The position numbers were made by a program, and so were the translations under genes. Under the pieces are notes generated by a model. That model saw only the letters and a program-made list of their open reading frames with translations, was not told the origin of the DNA and ran no database searches. DNA of 25,373 bases from CAYLMG01 sp964464635 (GTDB lineage Bacteria > Planctomycetota > Phycisphaerae > Sedimentisphaerales > Anaerobacaceae), in assembly GCA_964464635.1 (NCBI GenBank), contig CAYXGT010000036.1, positions 1 through 25,373 of the forward strand, in the 5' to 3' direction. Shown piece after piece: positions 1 through 8,152 of this stretch; the stretch's first letter is position 1; each line of letters starts with the position of its first letter.

Positions 1-1000
1 ACATTTCTTCGTAATATTTCTGGTAGTCACCTGAAACCACGTTTTCAAGCCACCGCTTGTTTTTCAAGTACCAGTCTATGGTTTTAGACAGGCCCTTCTC
101 GAAGCTGACAGAAGGTTTCCAGCCGAGTTCGTTTATAATCCTGGATGCATCAATGGCGTATCTCCTGTCGTGGCCGGGCCTGTCTTTTACGTGCTTTATC
201 AGTGATTTCGGCTTTCCCAGATGCTCAAGTATCAGATGAACGACCTCAAGGTTGGTTTTCTCGTTGCAGCCGCCGATATTATAAGTTTTCATCGGCTCAG
301 CCTCCGACAAAACCTTCCATACGGCGGTGCAGTGGTCGTAAACGTAAAGCCAGTCTCGGATATTCAGCCCGTCACCATAGACCGGCAGCTCCTTATCATT
401 GAGTGCATTGTTTATCATCAGCGGTATCATCTTTTCCGGAAACTGGTATGGCCCGTAATTATTCGAGCAGTTGGTTATATTATATGGAAGAGACCAGGTG
501 TGCCCGAAGGCCCGAACCAAATGGTCGGCCGCCGCCTTGCTCGCAGAATATGGTGAATTAGGATGATAAGGCGTCTGTTCGGTGAATTTACCCTCTCTGC
601 CGAGCTCGCCGTAAACTTCGTCGGTGGATATTTGTACGAATCTTTTAATTTTTTTCTCGCGCGCCGCCTCAAGCAGTGTCAATGTCCCCTTAATATTGGT
701 TTCTATGAATATCTTGGGAGCTGCGATTGAGCGGTCAACGTGACTTTCTGCGGCAAAGTTGATTATCACTTCGATTTTATGTTCTTCTATCAGCTTTTCG
801 ACCAGAGGCCCGTCACAAATGTCACCTCTAACGAATTTATGGCTTGGCTTATCGAGAAAGCCTTCGAGATTTTTAAGGTTGCCTGCGTATGTAAGTTTAT
901 CGAGATTGACAATAAAGGTTTCCGGCTGTTCAGAAAGCACCATCCTGACAAAATTGCTGCCTATAAATCCTGCACCGCCTGTTACCAGAATATTTTTCAT
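1..1000 (-). CDS. rfbB: dTDP-glucose 4,6-dehydratase, C-terminus cut by window edge
   Basis: This enzyme converts dTDP-glucose to dTDP-4-keto-6-deoxyglucose, the second step of dTDP-L-rhamnose synthesis, in the cytoplasm using bound NAD+. Reading from the ATG at 1000, the protein starts MKNILVTGGAGFIGSNFVR, a short-chain dehydrogenase Rossmann loop (GGAGFIG). It contains AAESHVDRSI, the catalytic STDEVYGE stretch (Thr-Asp-Glu triad) and the YSASKAAADH motif (Tyr-xxx-Lys), all diagnostic of RmlB. About 333 codons are present, and the family is usually near 350, so only the last few residues are missing. It starts 5 nt after the rfbD stop and is the last visible gene of the rhamnose operon. No strong Shine-Dalgarno precedes it, so translation probably depends on coupling to rfbD. 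Identity is secure. Confidence 0.95.
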   Translation of the reverse strand, partial: MKNILVTGGAGFIGSNFVRMVLSEQPETFIVNLDKLTYAGNLKNLEGFLDKPSHKFVRGDICDGPLVEKLIEEHKIEVIINFAAESHVDRSIAAPKIFIETNIKGTLTLLEAAREKKIKRFVQISTDEVYGELGREGKFTEQTPYHPNSPYSASKAAADHLVRAFGHTWSLPYNITNCSNNYGPYQFPEKMIPLMINNALNDKELPVYGDGLNIRDWLYVYDHCTAVWKVLSEAEPMKTYNIGGCNEKTNLEVVHLILEHLGKPKSLIKHVKDRPGHDRRYAIDASRIINELGWKPSVSFEKGLSKTIDWYLKNKRWLENVVSGDYQKYYEEM

Positions 1001-1005
1001 TTTAT

Positions 1006-1866
1006 TTATGAGAGCCCTTTCTTAGTTAATTTTTCCAGGAACCGCCCAAGGGGCTTTTCCCACCGCTCTATAGGTTCGTCGAGCTGCTTGCTTATCTTGC
1101 TGCAGTCGAATCTGCTGCTCAGAGGCCTCTGTGCTGCACTTGGAAAATCCTTTGTTTTGCAGCTTCTCAGTATCACCGGTAAATTGAGCTTATCAAAAAT
1201 AAATCCGGCCATCTCGAACCGGCTGACAAAACCTTCTGCCGCAAAATGAAATAAACCTTCCTGTTTCAGGCTCGCCAGCTTTAATATTACTTTTGCAGCC
1301 TCTTCCGTCGCTGTTGGCGAGCCAATCTGGTCATCGACAATCCTGAGCTCTTTTTTGTCTCTGGCATTGCGTATCAGTTTGGTGATAAAATTATTGCCGT
1401 TTAATCCGTACGTCCATTCCACGCGTATTATACAGCAGCGACAGCCGCTTGCAACCAAAAGCTGCTCACCTGCCAGCTTGCTTTGGCCGTAAACATTTAT
1501 TGGATTCGGCTCATCTGTCTCTGCATAGGCTTTATCACTTCTGCCGTCGAATACGAAATCCGTACTGATATGCAAAACCCAAAAACCAGAATCCCTGGCA
1601 ATTTGTCCAAGTTTGCCGGCCGCATCTGCATTTATCTTGAAAGCCGATTCTTTCTGGTCTTCCGCCCCTTCAACGTCGGTGTAGGCGGCGCAATTTATTA
1701 CCAAATCTGCTTTTTGCAGTACATCCGCCAGTTGTTTATAATTCGTTATATCGAATTCGGGAAGGTCGAAAGATTCGAGGTCTATATTTTTCAGGCGGCA
1801 AAGGCTTGCCACGTCCGAACCCAGCATTCCTTTTCCGCCGAGGATAATTACCTTTTCGTTAGCCAT
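1006..1866 (-). CDS. rfbD: dTDP-4-dehydrorhamnose reductase
   Basis: This enzyme catalyses the last step of dTDP-L-rhamnose synthesis, reducing dTDP-4-keto-L-rhamnose with NAD(P)H. The protein, 286 residues from the chosen start, opens MANEKVIILGGKGMLGSDV with a GGKGMLG nucleotide loop. It continues with NCAAYTDVEGAED, STDFVFDG and YGQSKLAGEQ (Tyr-xxx-Lys catalytic pair), in the usual RmlD order. I chose the ATG at 1866 because the Rossmann strand begins right after it and an AGGG element lies just upstream; a start at 1896 would add ten residues atypical of the family. The start overlaps the 3' end of rfbC by 8 nt, which suggests translational coupling. Length is normal for RmlD. Confidence 0.93.
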   Translation of the reverse strand: MANEKVIILGGKGMLGSDVASLCRLKNIDLESFDLPEFDITNYKQLADVLQKADLVINCAAYTDVEGAEDQKESAFKINADAAGKLGQIARDSGFWVLHISTDFVFDGRSDKAYAETDEPNPINVYGQSKLAGEQLLVASGCRCCIIRVEWTYGLNGNNFITKLIRNARDKKELRIVDDQIGSPTATEEAAKVILKLASLKQEGLFHFAAEGFVSRFEMAGFIFDKLNLPVILRSCKTKDFPSAAQRPLSSRFDCSKISKQLDEPIERWEKPLGRFLEKLTKKGLS

Positions 1867-2386
1867 CCCTGCGAGTCCAGTCATAGGGTATGTCATTATT
1901 ATGAGGGTCGATGCGGAATTCGTCCGGCTGCTCGTAATTATACATTTCCGAGACTACGTTTACTATATATGCTTCAGTTTCGCCCACACACATCCAGCCG
2001 TGACAAACACCGGGCGGTATGCGAACGAGCACCGGACGATGTTCACTAACATAAACTTCATTTACCTGCCCGTAGGTCTGCGAATCTTTGCGCCCGTCAT
2101 ACAGGGCGACTTTTACAATCCCCCTGACAACGTAAAAATGGTCTGTCTGTTTTTTATGATAATGCCACGCTTTAACCACGCCCGGATATGTCGTAGTAAA
2201 ATATACCTGTCCGAACTTCTCGAACCACTCATCATCTGCACGCATAATCTCGCCGAGCCTTCCTCGCTCGTCGGGAATGACTTTTGCGCTTTTTACCGCG
2301 ACGCCGTCTATCAACGCTCCGGAGCCCCTGACTATAATTCCATCTTCGCTAAAAACCGTTTTCAGTTGTGCAATTTTTTTATTCAT
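1859..2386 (-). CDS. rfbC: dTDP-4-dehydrorhamnose 3,5-epimerase family protein
   Basis: This is a cupin-fold sugar epimerase, expected to epimerise C3 and C5 of dTDP-4-keto-6-deoxyglucose. In the 175-residue protein, DERGRLGEIMR is followed by VKAWHYHKKQTDHFYVVRG (the His-rich core at about residues 70-90) and IPPGVCHGWMCVGE, matching the RmlC arrangement. The usual RGLHFQ core is replaced by KAWHYH, as in a divergent branch of RmlC-like proteins, so exact activity rests partly on context. That context is strong: the gene lies between rfbA and rfbD. The start ATG at 2386 overlaps the rfbA stop as ATGA, and a strong AAGGAG lies about 8 nt upstream. Confidence 0.88.
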   Translation of the reverse strand: MNKKIAQLKTVFSEDGIIVRGSGALIDGVAVKSAKVIPDERGRLGEIMRADDEWFEKFGQVYFTTTYPGVVKAWHYHKKQTDHFYVVRGIVKVALYDGRKDSQTYGQVNEVYVSEHRPVLVRIPPGVCHGWMCVGETEAYIVNVVSEMYNYEQPDEFRIDPHNNDIPYDWTRRDG

Positions 2387-3108
2387 TCAGGCGGCTCCTT
2401 AATAACTAGTTTGTTTACAAAACTTAATGACTCGAAGGTGCCCGCATCCGACCACCAGCCCTCGAGAATATCATATTCCATTTGCCCACTGCTGATATAA
2501 GCATTATTAACATCAGTTACCTCCAGCTCGCCCCGAGCAGATGGTTTCAATGTCTTTATAATATCAAATACCGCCGCATCGTAAAAATAGATACCTGTAA
2601 CTGCCAGGTTTGTTTTTGGCCTGGAAGGCTTTTCCTCGATATTTATTATTTTACTGCCTTTAGTTTCAGCTACGCCGAACCTCTCCGGTTTATCAACCTC
2701 TTTTAACAATATCCTTGCCCCGTTTTTTTGCCGGCGGTACTTATCTGTATATTTTTTCAGATTTGCCTGAAAGATATTATCTCCCAGTATCACCACTATG
2801 CGTTCGCCTCTGGCAAAGTTTTCCGCTAAATCCAGTGCCTGAGCGATTCCGCCGGCCTGGTCCTGGACCTTGTAAGTAAACCGGCAGCCGAAATCTTTTC
2901 CCGAGCCGAGCAGATTAACTACATCACCCATATGCTCGATACCCGTTACTATCAGAATCTCATCAATTCCGGCGCCGAGAAGTTTCTCAATCGGATGATA
3001 TATCATAGGTTTCTTGCCGACAGGCAGCAGATGTTTGTTTGTAACCTTGGTTAGCGGCCTTAATCTCGAGCCCGTACCGCCTGCAAGTACAACGCCCATT
3101 AAATCCAT
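2383..3108 (-). CDS. rfbA: Glucose-1-phosphate thymidylyltransferase, short form
   Basis: This protein couples dTTP and glucose-1-phosphate to give dTDP-glucose, the first committed step of dTDP-rhamnose synthesis. It begins with the nucleotidyltransferase signature GVVLAGGTGSRLRPLT, followed by NKHLLPVGKKPMIYH, ILGDNIFQ (metal-binding Asp) and ILEGWWSDAGTFESL, all as in RmlA. It is 241 residues, compared with about 290 for classical RmlA, and lacks the C-terminal helices involved in oligomer formation and allosteric control. Short RmlA-like enzymes are known, so this need not be a truncation. The ATG at 3108 follows AGGGAG with good spacing; an ATG three codons downstream is an alternative. 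It is the first gene of the operon, 25 nt after the predicted transcription start. Confidence 0.9.
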   Translation of the reverse strand: MDLMGVVLAGGTGSRLRPLTKVTNKHLLPVGKKPMIYHPIEKLLGAGIDEILIVTGIEHMGDVVNLLGSGKDFGCRFTYKVQDQAGGIAQALDLAENFARGERIVVILGDNIFQANLKKYTDKYRRQKNGARILLKEVDKPERFGVAETKGSKIINIEEKPSRPKTNLAVTGIYFYDAAVFDIIKTLKPSARGELEVTDVNNAYISSGQMEYDILEGWWSDAGTFESLSFVNKLVIKEPPE

Positions 3109-3139
3109 AAAAATCTCCCTGAAAGTTTATAATGCAAAG

Positions 3140-3168
3140 ATTGTATATCCTGCCGGGAGAACTGTCAA
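3140..3168 (-). promoter_or_regulatory. Predicted sigma70-type promoter of the rhamnose operon
   Basis: On the minus strand a perfect TTGACA (3163-3168) is separated by 17 nt from TACAAT (3140-3145), one mismatch from TATAAT. It lies between clpB and rfbA, so transcription would start near 3133 and leave a 5' leader of about 25 nt before the rfbA ATG. This makes rfbACDB independent of clpB, although read-through is possible because no clear terminator lies between them. Confidence 0.7.
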
Positions 3169-3202
3169 CAGCCTCTTTTATGGTGTGCTGCCGAAAGACT
3201 TT

Positions 3203-5782
3203 TTAATTTACTTTTTCGAAGGTGAATTTATGTGAATCTGCATTAATCTTTATTGTGTCACCATCGGTGAACTCCCCGGCCAGAATCTCGCCGGCCAGCG
3301 GGTTCTCGAGCCGCTGCTGAATAGCTCTTTTCAGGGGCCTTGCGCCGAAAGAAGTGTCGTAGCCTTCCTCGCCGATTAAATTTCGTGCATTGTCTGTGAA
3401 TTCGACATTTATCTTTCGGGCCCTTAAACGTTCAGCCAGATAGCCCAATTGAATATCGACTATTTTTGTCAGGTCTTGTTTTTTCAGCGTGTGAAAGACA
3501 ATTATCTCGTCAATGCGGTTTAGGAATTCGGGCTTAAAGAACTGCCTGAGAGTATCCTTGACGTGTGCCTCTATCTCCCAGTCGGCCCCTTCTTCCTCGG
3601 TCAGTTTCATTATCTCGCTGCCGGCAAAATTGCTGGTCATAATGATAACGGTGTTTTTGAAATCGACCGTTTTTCCCTTGCCGTCCGTCAGTCTGCCGTC
3701 GTCGAAGACCTGCAGCATCACGTTGAAAACATCCGGGTGTGCCTTTTCAATCTCATCGAGCAGGATGACCGAATATGGCTTGCGTCTTATCGCCTCCGTC
3801 AGTCTGCCGCCCTGTTCGAAGCCGATATAGCCGGGCGGTGCCCCTATCAGTCTTGCGACCGAGTGCTGCTCCATAAACTCGCTCATATCGATTCGGACCA
3901 TCGCATTTGCATCGTTGAATAGAAACTCTGCCAGTGCCTTTGTCAGTTCGGTCTTGCCGACGCCTGTAGGCCCCAAAAACAAAAATGTTCCTATAGGCCG
4001 GTTAACGTCACCCAGTCCCGCACGGTTCCTGCGCACGGCGTTGCAGAGTGCGGAGACCGCCTCATCCTGGCCGACCACTCTCTTGCGGATTTGCTCTTCC
4101 ATCTTCATAAGCCTCTCTCGCTCGCCGCTCAACAGTTTTGAAACCGGTATGCCCGTCCATTTGGAAACGATTTCGGCAATGTGCTGCTCTGTCACTTCAT
4201 TGCGGATTATCGACATCTCGGATTTGGCTAATCGCAGCTCCTTTTCCTCGATCTCTTTTTTCAGATTGGCTATCGTCTCATATTTCAGACGGGCTGCTGT
4301 TTCGAGCTCTCCTTTTCTCTGGGAGTCGTCAAACTGAGTGTGAGCCTCCTCGATTTTTTGTTTCAGCTCTTTTATCTTGTCGATTTGCCCTTTCTCGTTT
4401 TCCCATTGAGCAGTAAGTTTAGAATCCTGCTGTTGCAGCTCCGCCAGTTGCTTTTCAGCTTTTTTAAGTCTTTCCTTGCTGGCAGAGTCGCTTTCTTTTT
4501 TCAGCGCCTCTTTTTCTATCTGAAGCTGCACTATCTTTCTGCGAATACTGTCCAATCCGGCGGGCAGCGAGTCATTTTCAATTCGCAGTTTCGAGGCCGC
4601 CTCATCCATCAAATCTATCGCCTTGTCGGGCAGCCATCTGTCTGATATATAGCGGTTCGATAGCGTAGCCGCTGCCACAAGAGCTGCATCGGTAATCCTG
4701 ACGCCGTGATGTGCATCGTATCGGTCTTTAAGTCCCCGAAGTATTGCTATCGTATCTTCCACGCTTGGTGGGTCAATTGTTATAGGCTGGAATCGCCTCT
4801 CAAGTGCTGCGTCTTTTTCGACATATTTCCTGTATTCGTCGATTGTCGTAGCCCCGATACAGCGCAGCTCACCGCGTGCAAGCGATGGCTTCAAAAGATT
4901 TCCCGCATCGACCGCGCCTTCAGCCTTGCCCGCGCCCACAATCGTATGAAGCTCGTCGATGAAAAGAATTATTTGTCCCTGGGCCGTGACGACCTCCTTT
5001 AGCACCGCCTTGAAACGGTCCTCGAACTCACCCCTGAATTTCGTTCCTGCAATCAGTGCCCCCATATCGAGTGCGATGATTCTTTTATTTTTCAGCCCTG
5101 TCGGCACATCGCCTGCGATTATTCTCTGTGCAAGCCCTTCGACGATTGCAGTCTTGCCGACCCCGGGCTCTCCAATCAGCACGGGATTATTTTTTGTCCG
5201 CCTGTTCAATACCTGCATACACCTGCGTATCTCTTCGTCTCTGCCGATGACAGGGTCGAGCTTTCCCTTGCGCGCCATCTCCAGCAGGTCTATGCCGTAT
5301 CTCTCGAGTGCTTTGTATTTAGCTTCGGGACTCTGGTCGGTTATCTTTTCTCCACCGCGTATATCTTTAATCACTTTTTCAATCTGTTCAGCCGTGATTG
5401 AATTGAGACCGAGAACCTCTTTGGCATCGCTTGGGACGGAAGCCAGAGACAAAAGCAGATGCTCCACGCTCAGATATTCATCGCCCATCTTGTCCGCCTG
5501 ATTCTGGGCGTCGAGCACAATCTGGTTGAAGGACGGCTCAGGCATTATCTGATTTGTGCTGCCCTGCGGAACTCTTTTTAGCTCCGCTTCTGTCATATCT
5601 TTAATCCGCTGGATATTAACGCCTATCTTTTTGAATATCTCTACGACCAGCCCTCCGTCGTCGTCGCAAAGCGCGCTTAAAAGGTGCAGCGCGCCCACCA
5701 CCATATGCGATTTTGCCATCGCAATCTGCTGAGCGGTGGCCAGCGCCTCCTGGGCCTTCAATGTGAATTTGTCGAATTTCAT
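3203..5782 (-). CDS. clpB: ATP-dependent chaperone ClpB (disaggregase)
   Basis: ClpB is a hexameric AAA+ machine that works with DnaK to pull polypeptides out of aggregates after stress. The 859-residue protein shows the full domain order: N-terminal Clp repeat domain (about 1-145), first AAA+ domain with Walker A GEPGVGKT (204-211) and Walker B ILFIDE (272-277), a Lys/Glu-rich coiled-coil middle domain (about 400-525), and a second AAA+ domain with Walker A GPTGVGKT (604-611) and Walker B VILLDE (672-677). The middle domain and the lack of a ClpP-binding IGF loop point to ClpB rather than ClpA or ClpC. The ATG at 5782 is preferred over 5800 because GAGGTGAT lies about 8 nt upstream and the protein then starts MKFDKFT as in the family. 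No CIRCE element is visible upstream. Confidence 0.97.
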   Translation of the reverse strand: MKFDKFTLKAQEALATAQQIAMAKSHMVVGALHLLSALCDDDGGLVVEIFKKIGVNIQRIKDMTEAELKRVPQGSTNQIMPEPSFNQIVLDAQNQADKMGDEYLSVEHLLLSLASVPSDAKEVLGLNSITAEQIEKVIKDIRGGEKITDQSPEAKYKALERYGIDLLEMARKGKLDPVIGRDEEIRRCMQVLNRRTKNNPVLIGEPGVGKTAIVEGLAQRIIAGDVPTGLKNKRIIALDMGALIAGTKFRGEFEDRFKAVLKEVVTAQGQIILFIDELHTIVGAGKAEGAVDAGNLLKPSLARGELRCIGATTIDEYRKYVEKDAALERRFQPITIDPPSVEDTIAILRGLKDRYDAHHGVRITDAALVAAATLSNRYISDRWLPDKAIDLMDEAASKLRIENDSLPAGLDSIRRKIVQLQIEKEALKKESDSASKERLKKAEKQLAELQQQDSKLTAQWENEKGQIDKIKELKQKIEEAHTQFDDSQRKGELETAARLKYETIANLKKEIEEKELRLAKSEMSIIRNEVTEQHIAEIVSKWTGIPVSKLLSGERERLMKMEEQIRKRVVGQDEAVSALCNAVRRNRAGLGDVNRPIGTFLFLGPTGVGKTELTKALAEFLFNDANAMVRIDMSEFMEQHSVARLIGAPPGYIGFEQGGRLTEAIRRKPYSVILLDEIEKAHPDVFNVMLQVFDDGRLTDGKGKTVDFKNTVIIMTSNFAGSEIMKLTEEEGADWEIEAHVKDTLRQFFKPEFLNRIDEIIVFHTLKKQDLTKIVDIQLGYLAERLRARKINVEFTDNARNLIGEEGYDTSFGARPLKRAIQQRLENPLAGEILAGEFTDGDTIKINADSHKFTFEKVN

Positions 5783-5815
5783 CTTAATATCACCTCGCAA
5801 TCTAACACTTTTTCC

Positions 5816-5829
5816 ATATTACTTAATAT
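5816..5829. promoter_or_regulatory. Short palindrome upstream of clpB
   Basis: ATATTA and TAATAT are separated by CT, giving a perfect 6-2-6 inverted repeat about 35 nt upstream of the clpB start. It could be an operator or the top of a small hairpin in the leader. The arms are pure A/T in an AT-rich region, so chance is a real possibility. I found no convincing -35/-10 pair for clpB in 5783-6034. Confidence 0.25.
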
Positions 5830-6034
5830 CGTGCAAAAGCCGTGCCTAAACTTAGAAATGCTTTAAGTTATTGCAATTAAGGGGCTTATCTATAGCGCAG
5901 TCGCTTCGTATATGCCATTTTGGCAGGAATGCTTTTTACAGCGATTTTACTTGTATTATTTTCTCTGCATTTTAAATTCTAATTATTCCTTTTTATTAAA
6001 AAATTACTCAATATCTGGATAAGAAGGGAAATGA

Positions 6035-6667
6035 ATGAAAAACGTAAGAGCAGCAAGTTATCTGAAAATATTAGCCATTCTAATGATCGCTACAATTGCA
6101 GCCATTACAATTATTTATATTTCAATAGTGTTGTTTCAAGAGAAAAACAATGTCTCCTTGAAGACACTTACTGAATATCCACATAAGGAAGTATTAAGTG
6201 TAGAGATATTAAGCCCCAGCCAGGATTCAAACATAGCTTTTCAAAATGATTTCGACGTTGTGATTGCAGTAAATAACAACACAGGAAAACAAATTAAAAT
6301 CGACACATCTGCTGATGAAGTTATTAAGCCGCCGACAGAAACATTTGGCGGAGAATATAGGCAAAGAGGTTCTACCTGCACAATCATTGTTACACAGGAT
6401 CAGGACAATGATAGCAGATTAGATTATTTCAGTAATCGGCTTCTAAAAATATTCGGGATAAATAACAGTTCTTCAATTGATATAAATCCCGGCGGAACAC
6501 ATAAATTAACTTTTAATATTTCTCCTTGGGGACCAACCTATGGCGCATTACCTTCAACGGCAATTCCGGGACCTGCAAAAATTGAAGGTCATTTGAGTTT
6601 TATTATTAATGGACAGCTTTTAAGATTGGATTTAGATCCAGTAAAAGTGAATTTTATAAAAGAATGA
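6035..6667 (+). CDS. Hypothetical membrane-anchored protein
   Basis: I do not recognise this 210-residue protein. It has one strongly hydrophobic segment at about residues 10-33 (ILAILMIATIAAITIIYISI), preceded by Lys and Arg, so it is probably a signal anchor with the remainder outside the cytoplasmic membrane. The exposed part is rich in Asn, Asp, Ile and Thr and looks beta-rich, with segments such as FDVVIAVNNNTGKQIKI and HLSFIINGQLLRLDLDPVKV, reminiscent of an Ig-like or FN3-like sandwich. No catalytic motif is visible. Start choice is supported by AGAAGGG about 7 nt before the ATG. The gene and its flanks are visibly more AT-rich than the neighbours, which may mean recent transfer. It stands alone between divergent clpB and the RNase HII-like gene. 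Confidence 0.65.
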   Translation: MKNVRAASYLKILAILMIATIAAITIIYISIVLFQEKNNVSLKTLTEYPHKEVLSVEILSPSQDSNIAFQNDFDVVIAVNNNTGKQIKIDTSADEVIKPPTETFGGEYRQRGSTCTIIVTQDQDNDSRLDYFSNRLLKIFGINNSSSIDINPGGTHKLTFNISPWGPTYGALPSTAIPGPAKIEGHLSFIINGQLLRLDLDPVKVNFIKE

Positions 6668-6762
6668 ATTACAATATCTAAAATTATAAATTCGATGAGT
6701 TTTCTTATTGCCATTTTTCCCGTTTTTAGTTAATCTTCTTATCTGCGTATTTTATTTTTTAT

Positions 6763-6809
6763 GTACCACGGGCTTCCAGCCCGTGGCACGGCCAAGATGG
6801 CCGTGTTAC
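6763..6809. repeat. REP-like double hairpin
   Basis: Two adjacent perfect hairpins: CCACGGGCT (6766-6774) pairs with AGCCCGTGG (6778-6786) across a 3-nt loop, and CACGGCC (6787-6793) pairs with GGCCGTG (6799-6805) across AAGAT. The flanks GTAC and GTTAC are also loosely symmetric. The pattern of a 'GGGCTTCCAGCCC' hairpin next to a 'GGCCAAGATGGCC' hairpin matches what I recall of RAYT-mobilised REP/REPIN sequences scattered between genes in many bacterial genomes. Only one copy is present in this window and no RAYT transposase is seen. It lies just upstream of the RNase HII-like gene and could affect its mRNA. Confidence 0.65.
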
Positions 6810-6827
6810 TTTAAGGATTTTTCACGG

Positions 6828-7787
6828 ATGGCGATTTTGGCAGGGATTGATGAAGCCGGTTTCGGCCCGATTCTCGGGCCTTTGGTGATATCATCGGCTG
6901 TATTTTCGATAGATGACTCCCTGCTCGATGCCGACCTCTGGCAGCTCTTGAATAAAAGTGTCAGCCTGAAAAGAAAGCATATCGCCGGCAGACTCCTCAT
7001 AACTGACAGCAAAAAGGCATATAGTAAATCGCTCGGAATAAAGCACCTTCAGCGGACAGTCCTTGCCTGCCTGAAAGAGCTCGGCAGTGAGCCCAAGAGT
7101 CTTTCACAACTGCTCAGCCGCATTTGCCCTGATTGTCTGGCTCGCTTAAAACAGTACGCCTGGTACGAAGATTGCGACAATTACATGCTTTCGCCAGATG
7201 CTGACGACATCGCTATCGCAGCCTCTGTTTTTGCCGATGACCTCAACTCTAACAAAATCAAGCTGCTTGAGCTTCAAAGCAACTGCCTCGATGTCGAATA
7301 TTACAATTCGATGGTAGCAAAGGTTAAAAATAAATCCTCCGTCCTTTTCTCTGCTACATCGAAGCTTATACAGTCTGCCTGGGACAGATTTTCGCAACAC
7401 AACCTGCAAATCATCATCGACAGGCAGGGCGGCAGGGTACATTACAGAAAGAACCTGCAGCGAATGTTCGAAAATTTTGAATTGACAATACTGAAAGAGT
7501 CACCGGCCATCAGCAGTTATGAACTAAAACAGGCCGATAAGAAAATGCGCTTGCATTTTATTGTCGGTGCCGACCAGAAGTATCTGCCTGTCTCGCTGGC
7601 TTCGATGGCAAGCAAGTTCCTGCGTCAGCTTATGGTTGATAATATTAACAGATACTTCGCTGGTTTTCATTCCGAGCTTAAGCCCACAGCAGGCTACTGG
7701 AAAGACGGCCTGCGATTCATAAAGGATTTGAAAACTAATATCCCGCACGTTGCTTACAATACGAGCCAGTTAATCAGATGCAGGTGA
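6828..7787 (+). CDS. Divergent RNase HII-like protein
   Basis: This 319-residue protein resembles ribonuclease HII, which nicks DNA at embedded ribonucleotides. The start MAILAGIDEAGFGPILGPLV mirrors the RNase HII opening (AGVDEAGRGPLAGP). ITDSKKAYSK matches the NDSKKLS segment, IIIDRQGG (Asp198) matches the third acidic site, and VGADQKYLPVSLASMASK (Asp249) matches the GDS...ISAASILAKV segment. All four acidic catalytic positions (Asp8, Glu9, Asp198, Asp249) are thus kept. Two differences stand out: GRG, which senses the RNA-DNA junction, is GFG, and an insertion of roughly 100 residues lies between Ser-Lys-Lys and the third Asp, making it longer than the usual 200-220. The ATG at 6828 follows AAGGA by 10 nt; an upstream TTG reading would translate the REP hairpins and is unlikely. 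Confidence 0.75.
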   Translation: MAILAGIDEAGFGPILGPLVISSAVFSIDDSLLDADLWQLLNKSVSLKRKHIAGRLLITDSKKAYSKSLGIKHLQRTVLACLKELGSEPKSLSQLLSRICPDCLARLKQYAWYEDCDNYMLSPDADDIAIAASVFADDLNSNKIKLLELQSNCLDVEYYNSMVAKVKNKSSVLFSATSKLIQSAWDRFSQHNLQIIIDRQGGRVHYRKNLQRMFENFELTILKESPAISSYELKQADKKMRLHFIVGADQKYLPVSLASMASKFLRQLMVDNINRYFAGFHSELKPTAGYWKDGLRFIKDLKTNIPHVAYNTSQLIRCR

Positions 7788-8152
7788 TAATCTTGAAAAA
7801 GGAAAAAAGCCAGACGCAGGCGATTTAAGAATTTTTTAATTTGATTTCATCACCCTGTCTGGCTATTGCGACTTGTTTTATCAGCCTATTGGCTGCTGTA
7901 GCTAAATAGCCTTGCCGCAACAAAGTGTTTTTATAAAAAAATAAAAAAGCTGTCAATAAAAAATTGCAATAAAATCCTGAAGTGAAAAACCGAAAATCCG
8001 CATTAAAAACGCAGTATTTTTATTATTATGATTATAATAATTGTCGACGGATGAGTCGCATATTTCGCTGCAGAGCAGTAAATTCAAATTGGCTGTTGGA
8101 AATTGGCGGATTGCTTTGGCCTGTATGTTGTCTTGAAACGAAATGCGGGATA
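7788..8152. other. Intergenic region between convergent genes
   Basis: No convincing gene is present. The left half (7801-7911) holds nested inverted repeats: a terminator-like stem, GGCTATT (7861-7867) with AATAGCC (7905-7911), and inside that CAGCC/GGCTG around a TATT loop (7882-7895). The right half is AT-rich and featureless. A 70-codon GTG-started reading frame at 7982-8194 has no ribosome-binding site and runs into the glycyl radical gene, so I do not call it. Confidence 0.5.
7801..7864 (-). terminator. Possible terminator for the glycyl radical operon
   Basis: On the minus strand a stem formed by AGCCAGA (revcomp of 7858-7864) plus CAGG (revcomp of 7854-7857) and its partners at 7808-7814 and 7817-7820 is followed by TTTTTTCC. 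The stem has a 2-nt bulge and a long AT-rich loop of about 33 nt, and it lies some 290 nt beyond the stop codon, so it is a weak candidate. Confidence 0.35.

Noticed and set aside
5783..6034. HrcA/CIRCE or sigma32-type control of clpB
   Set aside because: No TTAGCACTC-N9-GAGTGCTAA repeat is present, and the CCCCTTAA stretch lacks a matching CTTGAA at the right distance.
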